Part shown: positions 18,096 to 27,782 of the stretch, one piece after another
How positions within the stretch are numbered: position 1 is the stretch's first letter
How the letters are laid out: each line of letters opens with the position of its first letter
Assembly: GCA_964473525.1 (NCBI GenBank)
Contig: CAYYPK010000015.1
Span: 62,001-126,000 of the forward strand
Origin: GCA-2687025 sp964473525
GTDB lineage: Bacteria; Poribacteria; WGA-4E; GCA-2687025
Length of the DNA stretch: 64,000 bases
Direction of reading: 5' to 3'
The notes under the pieces: model-generated
Told to the model about the DNA's origin: nothing
What the model saw: only the letters and a program-made list of their open reading frames with translations
Database searches by the model: none
Translations under genes and position numbers: made by a program

Positions 18096-19358
18096 GTGAC
18101 CCACTACGAACTCTTCATCGGCTGGCGCTACCTACGAGCGAAGCCGTTCCAGACCGTCATGTCCATCGTCGGCGTCGTCCTCGGCATCGTTGTGCTCGTA
18201 GTCGCCTACTCGATCTGGAGCGGGCTCGAGGAAGCGTTGCGCGGCAGACTCCTGGGCTCCGAGGCGCATGTCGTTGTGTGGAAGGCGGGAGCGACGTTCA
18301 CCGACTACGAGGAGTTCATCGACTCCGTGTCGGACATCCCGGGCGTCGTCGCCGCGACCCCAACCGTCGTCACCGAAGTGCTGCTACAGAACCGGTCGTC
18401 GAAACGCCGACGGGCGGGCGCTCAGGTGCGTGGCGTGGATCCCTCGCGCGCGGGAACGGTCGCGCGCGTGGAGGAGTACCTCAGCAGCGGGGAGCTGAAG
18501 TTTGACCGCGAAGAACTGCTGCGGGACGGGCTGAATCGGTTGGCCGCGATCGGGGCCGAGGGTGACACCGTCAAGGGCGGCATCATCGTCGGTTCCGGCC
18601 TGGCGCGCCGACTGGCCGTTACTGTTGGCGACCCGATCATAATGTACGCGACCTTCCGCGAGAAGGACGGGCAGTTCTTCCCAGTGGTGCGCAACTTCGT
18701 CGTGGTCGACATCTACCAGTCTGGGCTGTACGAGATCGACTCGAGCGTGGCCTATGTCGAGTTCTCAGCCGCGCAGGACGTGTTCGACATGACCGGGAAC
18801 GCCAGTCAGGTGGAGATCCGTGCGGAGCACGCTGACCTGGCCGGCGACGTTAAGGACGAGATACTCGCCCGACACGGGCTGCTGTACCGTCCCAGCACCT
18901 GGCAGGAGATGCGTGGCACGTTCTTCTACTGGCTGCGTCTCGAGAAGATCGGCGCCATGGTTATCTTCGGGGCGATCGTCCTTGTCGCGGGATTCAGCAT
19001 CGCCATCGCCCTCGTCATGCTCGTGCGGGAGAAGACGCGCGAGATTGGCATCCTCCGTGCGATGGGCGCGGGAAGCGCCGGTGTGCGCGGAATCTTCATG
19101 CTGCACGGGGCCGTCATCGGCGTGGTGGGGGTCGTGGTCGGCACGACGCTCGGCCTCGTGATCTGCATGTTGGTGCGGCTCCTCGAGCTCGAGCTGCCAG
19201 GAGACGTGTACCAGATCGAACATGTGCCAGTGCTGTTGAGTTGGCGGTTCATACTGCTGGTCGACGCGCTGACTCTCGTGATGTGTTGGGCCATGTCGTT
19301 CATCCCCGCGAGTCGCGCGGCGGCGCTGCACCCGGTGGAGGCGCTGCGATATGAGTGA
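18096..19358 (+). CDS. lolC: ABC transporter permease, LolC/LolE-FtsX type
   Basis: 420 residues. One N-terminal membrane span (about residues 21-43, VMSIVGVVLGIVVLVVAY), a periplasmic MacB-type core domain of about 230 residues, then three C-terminal spans with the FtsX signature VREKTREIGILRAMGAG. Such proteins move or extract lipoproteins at the inner membrane, or work in MacB-like export. Placement between lysS and a LolD-like ATPase, with an 8-base overlap to the latter, favours lipoprotein release. The start is a GTG. A single permease serving as a LolF-like homodimer is plausible; substrate remains inference. Confidence 0.88.
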   Translation: MTHYELFIGWRYLRAKPFQTVMSIVGVVLGIVVLVVAYSIWSGLEEALRGRLLGSEAHVVVWKAGATFTDYEEFIDSVSDIPGVVAATPTVVTEVLLQNRSSKRRRAGAQVRGVDPSRAGTVARVEEYLSSGELKFDREELLRDGLNRLAAIGAEGDTVKGGIIVGSGLARRLAVTVGDPIIMYATFREKDGQFFPVVRNFVVVDIYQSGLYEIDSSVAYVEFSAAQDVFDMTGNASQVEIRAEHADLAGDVKDEILARHGLLYRPSTWQEMRGTFFYWLRLEKIGAMVIFGAIVLVAGFSIAIALVMLVREKTREIGILRAMGAGSAGVRGIFMLHGAVIGVVGVVVGTTLGLVICMLVRLLELELPGDVYQIEHVPVLLSWRFILLVDALTLVMCWAMSFIPASRAAALHPVEALRYE

Positions 19359-20046
19359 CCGCGCGGCTTTCATCCACGTCGAGAATCTGGTAAAAACCTT
19401 CGTGGACGGTGCCGACGAGGTGGCGGTCCTCCGTGGCCTCACGCTCTCGGTCGACGAGGGCGAGGTGCTGGCGGTTGTCGGAGAGTCGGGCGCTGGCAAG
19501 AGCACGCTGCTGCATCTCCTCGGCGGGCTGGACAGCCCAACGTCCGGCAGCGTGCTGTTCGAGGGCCGCGACGTGACCTCGTTGCCACCCAGCGAGCTCG
19601 ACAAGTTTCGTAGCCAGGAGATCGGCTTCGTCTTCCAGTTCCACCATCTGATGGCGGAATTCAGCGCGCAGGAGAACGTCGCGATCGGCGGGATGGTGGC
19701 GGGCATGACCGCGTCGGACGCACAGGACCGGGCGAGAGAGCTACTCGTGCGCGTGGGTCTCGAAGACCGACTGACGCACCGGCCGCCGAAGCTGTCGGGG
19801 GGCGAAAGGCAGAGGGTGGCCCTGGCGCGCGCCCTGGTGAACGAACCGCGCGTGGTTCTCGCGGACGAGCCAACCGGCAACCTGGACCGTAGGACGAGTG
19901 AGGCCGTGCATGACCTCATCTGGGACTTGCGGGACAGGTTCGGTCAGACGTTTGTCGTCGTGACGCACAACGTCGCCTTGGCCGAACGCTCGGACCGCAC
20001 GGTGACGCTGGTCGACGGTCGGATAGACGACAGCGCCGGCCACTAA
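19351..20046 (+). CDS. lolD: ABC transporter ATP-binding protein, LolD type
   Basis: 231 residues. Walker A GESGAGKST, Q-loop FVFQFHHLMAEF, signature LSGGERQRVALARAL and Walker B VVLADEPTGNLD are all intact, followed by the H-loop VTHN. FQFHHL and the length are those of LolD, the ATPase that powers lipoprotein extraction from the inner membrane with LolC/E. The start ATG overlaps the permease stop by 8 bases, so the two are translationally coupled. A 42-base gap to the aminotransferase may keep it in the same transcript. Confidence 0.93.
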   Translation: MSDRAAFIHVENLVKTFVDGADEVAVLRGLTLSVDEGEVLAVVGESGAGKSTLLHLLGGLDSPTSGSVLFEGRDVTSLPPSELDKFRSQEIGFVFQFHHLMAEFSAQENVAIGGMVAGMTASDAQDRARELLVRVGLEDRLTHRPPKLSGGERQRVALARALVNEPRVVLADEPTGNLDRRTSEAVHDLIWDLRDRFGQTFVVVTHNVALAERSDRTVTLVDGRIDDSAGH

Positions 20047-20088
20047 CTCGGGCGGCTGCGGAGTGAAGGACGGGAGAACGGGGAAGAA

Positions 20089-20967
20089 GTGCTGATTTAC
20101 TTGGACGGGGAGTTCGTCCCCAAGGAGCGTGCCTCGATATCGGTGTTCGACCACGGGTTGCTGTACGGCGACGGCGTGTTCGAGGGCATTCGAGCGTACA
20201 ACGGCCGCGTGTTCCGCCTGGACGAGCATCTTCGCAGGCTGTACGACTCCGCCCATGCCATTCGGCTGACCATCCCCCTGTCAGTGGCGGAGATGGAGGA
20301 GGCCGTCCTCGCGTCGTTCCGCAACAACGACATCAGGGACGGGTACGCGCGCCTCGTCGTGACGCGCGGCGTCGGCGACCTGGGCCTCAACCCCGACAAG
20401 TGTCCCACGCCGACCGTGTTCTGTATCGCCGACACGATCGCCCTGTACCCCGCGAAGTACTACGAAGAGGGCCTCAGCGTCGTCACTGCGGCGACCCGGC
20501 GCAACCTGCCCGAGGCGCTGAATCCGCGTATCAAGTCGCTCAACTACCTCAACAACATCCTGGCCATTATCGAAGGGCAGGCTGCGGGCGCTCAGGAAGT
20601 CATCATGCTCAACCAGGAGGGGTACGTCGTCGAGTGCAGTGGCGACAACATCTTCCTCGTGAAGGGCGGGGAGCTCATCACGCCGCCGACGCACGTCGGG
20701 GCGCTGGAAGGCATCACGCGGAATGCGGTCATCGATCTCGCCGCGGACATGGGCGTGACCACGACCGAGAGCATCTTCACGCGGTACGACGTCTACACCG
20801 CCGATGAGTGCTTCCTGACCGGCACCGCCGCCGAGGTGGTCTCCGTGGTGTCCGCTGACAGCCGCCCAATCGGTGACGGCAAGCCGGGAGCCACGACCGG
20901 CAAGCTCATGGAAGCGTTCCGCGAGCTGGCGCGGTCAACGGGCACGCCCGTGTTCCCGACCCCTTAG
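20089..20967 (+). CDS. ilvE: Branched-chain amino acid aminotransferase, class IV PLP enzyme
   Basis: 292 residues. The fold-type IV start YLDGEFVPKERASISVFDHGLLYGDGVFEG is characteristic; KSLNYLNN carries the PLP-binding Lys; ECSGDNIF and the late FLTGTAAEV are conserved family blocks. It transaminates Val, Leu and Ile with 2-oxoglutarate in the final step of branched-chain synthesis, or the reverse. D-amino-acid transaminases share the fold, but the RIKSLNYL and GTAAEV motifs fit the BCAT group. The GTG start is preceded by GGGGAAG. It ends 10 bases before a frameshifted paralogue, so the pair is a tandem duplication. Confidence 0.93.
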   Translation: MLIYLDGEFVPKERASISVFDHGLLYGDGVFEGIRAYNGRVFRLDEHLRRLYDSAHAIRLTIPLSVAEMEEAVLASFRNNDIRDGYARLVVTRGVGDLGLNPDKCPTPTVFCIADTIALYPAKYYEEGLSVVTAATRRNLPEALNPRIKSLNYLNNILAIIEGQAAGAQEVIMLNQEGYVVECSGDNIFLVKGGELITPPTHVGALEGITRNAVIDLAADMGVTTTESIFTRYDVYTADECFLTGTAAEVVSVVSADSRPIGDGKPGATTGKLMEAFRELARSTGTPVFPTP

Positions 20968-20977
20968 GAGGGCCGAC

Positions 20978-21869
20978 GTGGAGCGCGAACCGTACGTCTA
21001 TGTCAACGGCGCGTTCGTTCCCAAGCGCGACGCCTGCGTGTCCGTGTTCGACCGCGGGCTCCTGTACGGCGATGGCGTGTTCGAGGGGATCAGAGCCTAC
21101 AACGGCCGCGTGTTCCGCCTGGAGGATCACATCGATCGCCTCTTCGCGTCGGCCCTCGCGGTGGACATCGACATCCCCATGTCGAGATCCGCCGCCGCCG
21201 ACGTCGTAACCGACTCGCTCCGGCTGAACGACATGCGCGACGGCTACGTGCGCTTCGTCGTGACGCGTGGGGCCGCCGGCCTCGAGCTGGGGGCCGCTGC
21301 GAAGGCGGCGTCCACAGTGGTGTGTATCGCCTCGCACATCGCCGTACACGCCCCCTCGCTGTACGCACGAGGCCTCAAGCTCATCACGGCCGAAACGCGG
21401 CGCAACCCGGTGGACACCATCGATCCGCGCGTGAAGTCGCTCCAACTACATGAACAACATCATGGCGCGCATGGAGAGCAACGCGGCGGGCGCCGACGAG
21501 GCGCTCATGCTGAGCCACGATGGTTACGTCGTCGAGGCCACGGCGCAGAACGTATTCCTGGTCGCCGGCCAGAGTCTGGTCACCCCGCCGGCCTACATCG
21601 GCGCCCTCGCGGGCATAACCCGCGCGGCCGTGATGACCCTCGCCGACCAGCTCGGATGGAGGACCGAGGAGACGCTCTTCCAACCGGAGGACGTGGTTGC
21701 AGCGGACGAGTGCTTCCTCACCGGCACCGCGGCCGAAGTCACTCCTGTTGTGACGCTAGACGGTCGCGGCATTGGGACCGGCGCGCCCGGCGCGGCGACC
21801 GCTCAGATTGCCGCCGCGTACCGGGCCCACACACGCGCGAGTGGCACGCCGATCTTCCGCGCGGCATAA
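20978..21869 (+). pseudogene. Second class IV aminotransferase, broken by a one-base frameshift
   Basis: A tandem paralogue of ilvE. A GTG at 20978 with AGGAGG 6 bases upstream begins REPYVYVNGAFVPK and reads well to RVKSL, the PLP-lysine block. There an extra C in the run at 21442-21443 shifts the frame. In the next frame the protein continues MNNIMARMESNAAG, ECFLTGTAAEV and on to SGTPIF, ending at 21869. Joined, the two halves give about 296 residues, full family length, aligned throughout with the intact copy. The break falls just after the catalytic Lys. Because both sides are otherwise undamaged, this is either a sequencing error or a very recent mutation. Without the shift it would be a functional class IV aminotransferase. 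Confidence 0.88.
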
Positions 21870-22033
21870 TGCCTGTGACGGGGCGACGTTGGAACACGTT
21901 TATTGGAGACCAGGGCTTACGGCGGCTACAAATACGGTATGCGGAGGGCCAAGGCCGTCCGGAGCGGCCACGGCGCCCACACGCTCCCAGGAACTCGACG
22001 GACCCACACCCGCTGTCGAGTTGAGAGGACCAC

Positions 22034-24424
22034 ATGGCTGACAGATACACCGAGAGCGCTCGCAGGGCTCTCGGCGCGGCGTACAAAGAGGCCTCGCTCC
22101 TTCACCATACCCAGGTCGACACCGAGCACCTGCTGCTGTCGCTCCTGCGTGAGGCTGAGGGCAAAGTCGCCAAGTGCCTGCAGGAGCTGGACATCGACGT
22201 CAACGATGTCCGCGGTCAGCTCGAGATGCTCATGGCGGAGCGTCCCAAGAACCCGTACTACACAGGGAAGCTCGACTACACCTACCGTATCCAGGAGGTG
22301 ATGCGTCTGTCCGCCGAGGAGGCGCGCTCCTTCAAGAGCCCGTGGGTCGATACGGAGCATCTGCTGCTCGGCCTGCTGCGGGAGTCGCGCGGACTCGCCG
22401 CGATGGTTCTTACCAACCTGGGCCTGGACGGCGACAACCTGCGAGGGGTCATCGCCAAGCGGCGACACGCCGCGGAGCCCGCAGGTCAGGCTGGCGCCGC
22501 CGACAAGGAGCAGCAGGGCTCCCTGCTGGACCAGTTCAGTCGCGATCTGACGGAACTGGCTCGCGCGCGCGGACTAGATCCGCTCATTGGCCGCGCCAAA
22601 GAACTGGAGCGGATCGTCCAGATCCTCATGCGTCGCTCGAAGAACAACCCGGTGCTCATCGGCGAACCCGGGGTCGGGAAGACGGCCATCGTCGAAGGCC
22701 TGGCGCAGGAGATGGCCGCGAGCCGCGTACCCAAGGGGCTCATCGACAAGCGTCTGCTGGCGCTGGACCTCGGCGCGCTGATCGCGGGGACCAAGTACCG
22801 CGGACAGTTCGAGGAGCGTCTCAAGGCGATCATGAAGGAGATTCGCCAACTCGACGATGTCGTTCTCTTCATCGACGAACTGCACACGCTGATTGGGACA
22901 GGGGCCGCCGAGGGGGCCATCGACGCGGCGAACATGCTGAAGCCGGCGCTCGCGCGAGGCGAGATCCAGTGCATCGGAGCGACGACGCTCGGGGAGTACC
23001 GGAAGCACATTGAGCGGGACGGAGCGCTTGAGCGGCGGTTCCAACCTATCATGGTCGAGGCGCCGACCCAGGAGGAGACCATCGAAATCCTCCTCGGCCT
23101 CAAGCCGCGCTACGAAGAGCACCACCACGTCGACTACGACACGGACGCGATGGAGGCCGCCGTCGTCCTCGCCAGCCGATACATCCAGGACCGCTTCCTC
23201 CCGGACAAGGCGATAGATGTCGTGGACGAAGCGGGATCCCTCGTGCGGCTGCGCGAGTACAACCGGGTGGACCCAGCCGCCGACACCGACGCCGACGCGA
23301 CGCCGCCGGACGCGGACGCGGCCGAGTCTCTCGACCTCGCCGAGTTGCAGGCGCACGCGGAGGACGGTGAACAGGTCGAGGAGCGACTCGTCGTGAACCG
23401 CGACGACATCGCCGACGTAGTCTCCCGGTGGACCGGCGTGCCGGTCGCGCGGCTGGCGGAGGAGGAGTCCGAGAAGGTGCTGCACCTGGCGGACCACCTG
23501 CGCGAGCGCATCATAGGTCAAGACGAGGCGGTCCACGCCGTCGCGCGGGCGATTCGGCGGTCGCGCGCGGGCATGAAGAACCCTCGGCGGCCCATCGGAT
23601 CCTTCCTGCTCGTCGGCCCGACAGGCGTGGGCAAGACGTACCTCGCGCAGCAGATCGCGGACCTTCTGTTCGACAGTCCGCAGTCGCTCATCCGTCTCGA
23701 CATGTCGGAGTTCATGGAACGGTTCAGCGTGTCGCGGCTTACCGGCGCGCCTCCCGGGTACGTCGGCTACGGCGAGGGTGGCGACCTGACAGAACGCGTG
23801 CGTCGCCGGCCCTACTCGGTCATCCTGCTGGACGAGATCGAGAAGGCGCACCCTGACGTCTATAACCTGCTGCTGCAGGTGCTCGAGGACGGCCAGCTTA
23901 CGGACAGCGTCGGCAACACGGTCGACTTCCGCAACACCCTCCTCATCCTGACCTCCAACGTTGGCACGCGAGACATCGTCCGTGGCCGCTCCATGGGCTT
24001 CGGTGAGCAGGGAGGGCAGATGGCGTACGACGCCATGCGCGAGAAGATCAACGAGGAAGTTGGCAAGGTCTTCAACCCGGAATTCGTCAACCGGGTCGAC
24101 GAGGTGGTCGTGTTCCGGCCCCTCGAACTCGACGCGATGATGCGTATCGCTCGACTAATGGTGGACGAGGTCAAGGACCGGATGTTCGAGCAGGGCTACC
24201 AGCTCGTCGTTGACGACGCCGTCTACGATTTCCTCGTGGAGAAGGGCGCCGACGCGACATCCGGCGCGAGGCGACTGCGGCGTGAGGTGCAGCGCCACAT
24301 CGAGGACGGGCTCGCGGAGCAGGTACTACAGCACCGACCTGATCCGGGCGCGACCATACAGGTCGCACGCGAGGACGACGGGCTCAGCATCGTCACGGAG
24401 CCAGCGGAGGTCCCCGTTGGCTGA
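22034..24424 (+). CDS. clpC: ATP-dependent Clp protease ATP-binding subunit, ClpC/ClpA family
   Basis: 796 residues. Two N-terminal Clp_N repeats (about 1-150), then two AAA+ modules with Walker A GEPGVGKT at residue 210 and GPTGVGKT at 528; the second ends with the D2-small domain. It unfolds proteins and feeds them to ClpP. The linker between modules is short and acidic (DADATPPDADAAESLDL) and has only a degenerate middle domain, without a full UVR motif. The ATG at 22034 follows GAGAGGA. No clpP is present nearby. The gene stands alone, 165 bases after the broken aminotransferase. Confidence 0.93.
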   Translation: MADRYTESARRALGAAYKEASLLHHTQVDTEHLLLSLLREAEGKVAKCLQELDIDVNDVRGQLEMLMAERPKNPYYTGKLDYTYRIQEVMRLSAEEARSFKSPWVDTEHLLLGLLRESRGLAAMVLTNLGLDGDNLRGVIAKRRHAAEPAGQAGAADKEQQGSLLDQFSRDLTELARARGLDPLIGRAKELERIVQILMRRSKNNPVLIGEPGVGKTAIVEGLAQEMAASRVPKGLIDKRLLALDLGALIAGTKYRGQFEERLKAIMKEIRQLDDVVLFIDELHTLIGTGAAEGAIDAANMLKPALARGEIQCIGATTLGEYRKHIERDGALERRFQPIMVEAPTQEETIEILLGLKPRYEEHHHVDYDTDAMEAAVVLASRYIQDRFLPDKAIDVVDEAGSLVRLREYNRVDPAADTDADATPPDADAAESLDLAELQAHAEDGEQVEERLVVNRDDIADVVSRWTGVPVARLAEEESEKVLHLADHLRERIIGQDEAVHAVARAIRRSRAGMKNPRRPIGSFLLVGPTGVGKTYLAQQIADLLFDSPQSLIRLDMSEFMERFSVSRLTGAPPGYVGYGEGGDLTERVRRRPYSVILLDEIEKAHPDVYNLLLQVLEDGQLTDSVGNTVDFRNTLLILTSNVGTRDIVRGRSMGFGEQGGQMAYDAMREKINEEVGKVFNPEFVNRVDEVVVFRPLELDAMMRIARLMVDEVKDRMFEQGYQLVVDDAVYDFLVEKGADATSGARRLRREVQRHIEDGLAEQVLQHRPDPGATIQVAREDDGLSIVTEPAEVPVG

Positions 24425-24590
24425 TAGGCGGCGCCGCGCCAGCGGAGGCGTGGCCGCGTTCGCCGCCGCGTTGGGCTATCATAGACGCGCCTGCGTCAAC
24501 CACCCGTGCACACCTGCGTTTCACGGGCGTCCACACGCCGCGGTAGTCGCGGCGCCGCGTCCGAGACCTCGCGCTTCGGAACCCCATGCA

Positions 24591-27128
24591 ATGGACTCGA
24601 TGAAACGCCTACGGATACTTGCCTGCGCGCTCGCCCTGTGCGTGGCGGGCACAGCGACGCTAGCCACCGCGCAACAGGACGCGCCCGAGGCCTCGACCGC
24701 AGCGGAGGAGGCAGACGCGTCGACGGGCGACGCAGATCTCGCCGACCCCGGGGCCACGCGCGCGCCAATGGTTGACCCCGACCTCGCGGTCGCCGAGATC
24801 GTCGTGCGGGGCAGCGAGAACGTAGACAGTCTCATACAGGGGCTCTTCGAACAGAACGCCTACTTCCGCACCCGCATCGGCGAAGAAGTGTCGATCCAGG
24901 CTCTCTCGTCGGACGTGCGCCGGGTCTACCTCGACTACGGCCCCTTCGCTGACGTTCAGGTGGATGTGGCTCCCGCGGACGATGGCGGCCTCGTCGTGAC
25001 CTTCCGCGTGGCCGAATACCCGCGTGTGCAGGGCGACATCGAAGTCATCGGCAACGAGCGACTCAGCTACGGCAAGCTCAAGAAGCTGTTCACGCTGCAG
25101 GACGGGCAGCGGTTCAGCGAATACGACCTCTGGCGAACCGCACAGGCCGTGCGGCAGAAGTACCGTGACGAAGGCTTCTACTTCGCCGATGTCACGACAC
25201 ACACGGAAGACACGACGAACGACCAGGGCGACCCCGCCGTGCTCGCACGCCTGGAAGTGACCGAAGGCGAACGCATGAAGGTCACCGAGGTACGCTTCGA
25301 AGGCAACAGCCTCGTGCTCGCCGACGACCTCGAGGACGCGTGTCAGATCCGCAAGGGCAAACGGTTCCGCGACGACATGTTCGCGGAGGATCCGCTCCGC
25401 ATCCGGTCGCTCTACAACGACGAAGGCTGCCTGAACGCCAAGGTTCTCGACGCGCGTCGCGAGGTAAGCGAGGACGGCGAGGGCCTCGTGGTTACCTACG
25501 TTGTCGAGGAGGGGCCGCAGTTTGTCTTCGACGGCTATACCATCGAATTCGCCGACGCCGAGTCGCAGGTGTCGGAGGACAAAATCCGCGACGAGCTGGA
25601 CCTGCAGGCGGGCGATGTGTTCAACGCCACCCAATACCGAGACGACGTGCTGGCGGTGGACGGCCTCTATCGGGACCGCGGCAACATTCTCGTCGTCGTG
25701 CAGGACACCCTCGACACGAACACGCCGGCCGAGACGGTCGCGGCCACCCTCAGCATCCGCGAGGGCAACACGATCACGATCGGCGAGATCGACCTGCAAG
25801 GACTCACGAAGACGAAGCAGCACATCGTCATGCGTGAGCTGGGACGCATGGGGATCGAGCCCGGGGAGCCGATGCAGGCGGGCAGCCTGGACAAGGCCCG
25901 GCAGAATATCATCCAGCTCGGGTCGTTCATCCAGGATGTGCGGTTCGTGCCGCGCGGCACCGACGACGACAAGCGCAAGGATCTCGTCGTCGAGATGCGC
26001 GAGAACGTGAGGACGGGGCTCTTCACGATCGGCGGCGGCTACGGCTCGGAGAGCGGCGTCTTCGGAGTCGCTGAGATAGGCGATGGGAATCTCCTGGGTC
26101 GCGCGTTCCGCGTGAACGTGCGCGGCGAACTGGGTCAGCGCGCGCGACGGATCGGTCAGATCAGCTTCGCAACGCCGTGGATACTCGGCACGCCGACGTC
26201 TCTCCGGGCTCAGATATACAGCGTCAACCAGCGTAGATTCCTGTACAGCTACACTGGCGCGGTGACGGCGGACGACTCTTACGAGGATTTCCGGCAGGGG
26301 GTCTCGCTCTCGTTGGGCACTCCCATCAGCCGCGACATGCGCACGTTTGTCACCTTCCGGGATGAGCGCGTCGAGGCAAACTTCATCCCGCTGGTCGACG
26401 GCACGGATGACGACCTCAACTCGTTCCTGGTTGGAGCGCGCGAAACGCGCAGCGTGACCGCTGGCATCAGTCGCGACACGCGACGCTACCGCACCAGCCT
26501 GTTCGACCCGATGGGTGGCGGCGAGGTAACGGCGTCGTTCGAGCATTCTGGCGGCTTCCTCGGGGGCAGGAACGCGTTTCGCAAGTACACCTTGGAGAGC
26601 AGTCGATTCGTCTCGTCGTGGTGGAAGTTCGTCCTGGCGCTGCACGGGCAAGCGGGGTACCTGCAGGACCGCAGCGGCATCAACCCGACGTACCTCTTCT
26701 ACGAGCGCTATTGGCTGGGAGGTATCGACACGATCCGGGGTTTCCCGGACTTCGGCCTAGTCCCCGCCAAGGCGGGCAAGATCGCGGTTGGCGACGCCAC
26801 GGTCAACATCACGCCACGCATCGGCGGCGACAAGATGTTCTACCTCAACGCGGAATACCGTGTACCCATCAGCCCGATGATCCGTGGGCTGCTGTTCGCC
26901 GACATGGGTCAGGTGTGGAACGAGACGACAACGAACGTCGTGAGGGATTTCGATCCACTTGTCAGCGTAGGCGTCGGGCTGCGCCTCGAAATCGTGTCGG
27001 GCTTCCTGATCCGCATGGAATACGGTATACCGCTGACAACGGTACCGCTCTACGACTCAGCCACTGGCGCGGTGCAGCGTCGGTCGTTCAACCCCCGCCT
27101 GCACTTCTCAATGGGTCCGTCGTTCTAG
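24591..27128 (+). CDS. bamA: Outer membrane protein assembly factor BamA (Omp85)
   Basis: 845 residues. A signal peptide (RILACALALCVAGTATLATA) is followed by an acidic spacer. POTRA domains run from about residue 60 to 470, seen as repeated strands such as VAEIVVRGSENV, VQGDIEVIGNERL and ITIGEIDLQGL. A 16-strand barrel follows with the IRGFPDFG loop-6 signature, and the protein ends in the Phe typical of outer-membrane barrels. BamA inserts beta-barrel proteins into the outer membrane. ATG codons at 24591 and 24600 are in frame; the first is used. skp and lpxD follow at 34 and 26 bases, a classical envelope order. Confidence 0.95.
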   Translation: MDSMKRLRILACALALCVAGTATLATAQQDAPEASTAAEEADASTGDADLADPGATRAPMVDPDLAVAEIVVRGSENVDSLIQGLFEQNAYFRTRIGEEVSIQALSSDVRRVYLDYGPFADVQVDVAPADDGGLVVTFRVAEYPRVQGDIEVIGNERLSYGKLKKLFTLQDGQRFSEYDLWRTAQAVRQKYRDEGFYFADVTTHTEDTTNDQGDPAVLARLEVTEGERMKVTEVRFEGNSLVLADDLEDACQIRKGKRFRDDMFAEDPLRIRSLYNDEGCLNAKVLDARREVSEDGEGLVVTYVVEEGPQFVFDGYTIEFADAESQVSEDKIRDELDLQAGDVFNATQYRDDVLAVDGLYRDRGNILVVVQDTLDTNTPAETVAATLSIREGNTITIGEIDLQGLTKTKQHIVMRELGRMGIEPGEPMQAGSLDKARQNIIQLGSFIQDVRFVPRGTDDDKRKDLVVEMRENVRTGLFTIGGGYGSESGVFGVAEIGDGNLLGRAFRVNVRGELGQRARRIGQISFATPWILGTPTSLRAQIYSVNQRRFLYSYTGAVTADDSYEDFRQGVSLSLGTPISRDMRTFVTFRDERVEANFIPLVDGTDDDLNSFLVGARETRSVTAGISRDTRRYRTSLFDPMGGGEVTASFEHSGGFLGGRNAFRKYTLESSRFVSSWWKFVLALHGQAGYLQDRSGINPTYLFYERYWLGGIDTIRGFPDFGLVPAKAGKIAVGDATVNITPRIGGDKMFYLNAEYRVPISPMIRGLLFADMGQVWNETTTNVVRDFDPLVSVGVGLRLEIVSGFLIRMEYGIPLTTVPLYDSATGAVQRRSFNPRLHFSMGPSF

Positions 27129-27162
27129 GATCCCCGTCGCCCCAATGACATAGGAACCAGAT

Positions 27163-27756
27163 ATGCGTAAGGTTATCGCGAGCGGCGTACTCGGGTGCGT
27201 GGTTGCATGTGGCCTCATCGTCTCGACAAACGTGCGTAGCCAGGGCGGCCCGACGATCTACAAAGCCGTCGCCGTCGTAGACACACAGCGCGTCTTCGAG
27301 GAGTACACCGAGACGCAGAAGGCGCAGGAAGAGCTCGACGGGGCCGTCAGGCGGCTCGAGGATGAAGGGCAGGCGCTCGACGAAGAGATCCGTTCCCTCG
27401 AGGAGCGTCTCACCAAGCAGCGGCTGTTCATCGAGGACGAGAGCAAGGTTCGCGAAATGGAGCTCACGATCCGCGAGAAGCGCGACAAGCTCCAGCAGTT
27501 GGTGCAGCTCGGGCAGGAGGCGCTGGCGGGCAGGGAGCAGGAGCTGACCGAGCCAATCCTCATTGAGATCCGCGACACCATCCGGGCGTACGGCGAGGCG
27601 GAAGGCTACGACATGCTCATGGAGAAGCGGCTCGTCGTGTTGTATCATCGCGAGGGGATGGACATCACCGATGACATCGTCACGATACTGAACGAACGCG
27701 CGGCCGAAGCGGAAGCCACGGAGGATGGCGACGCCGAGTCCACGCCCGACGAGTAG
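27163..27756 (+). CDS. skp: OmpH/Skp family periplasmic chaperone
   Basis: 197 residues. The N terminus is a hydrophobic signal (VIASGVLGCVVACGLIVST) followed by a mature start at about GGPTIYKAVAVVDTQRVFEEY, the conserved Skp strand. Residues about 50-145 form a long Lys/Glu-rich coiled coil, the tentacles that hold unfolded barrels; ILNERAAEAEATEDGD is a disordered acidic tail. It captures outer membrane proteins after translocation and delivers them to BamA, whose gene ends 34 bases upstream. The coiled coil is somewhat longer than in enterobacterial Skp, which is normal outside Proteobacteria. Confidence 0.87.
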   Translation: MRKVIASGVLGCVVACGLIVSTNVRSQGGPTIYKAVAVVDTQRVFEEYTETQKAQEELDGAVRRLEDEGQALDEEIRSLEERLTKQRLFIEDESKVREMELTIREKRDKLQQLVQLGQEALAGREQELTEPILIEIRDTIRAYGEAEGYDMLMEKRLVVLYHREGMDITDDIVTILNERAAEAEATEDGDAESTPDE

Positions 27757-27782
27757 TTACCAAGCCTCGACAGGGATGGCGC

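Noticed and set aside
21888..21932. Promoter before clpC
   Set aside because: TTGGAG and TACAAA can be paired at 18-base spacing, but both boxes are poor and no other support exists.
24660..26651. A 663-codon open frame antisense to bamA
   Set aside because: It lies wholly on the opposite strand of a clear BamA. Such long antisense frames arise from high GC in third positions; its protein is Val/Arg/His-rich without any domain.
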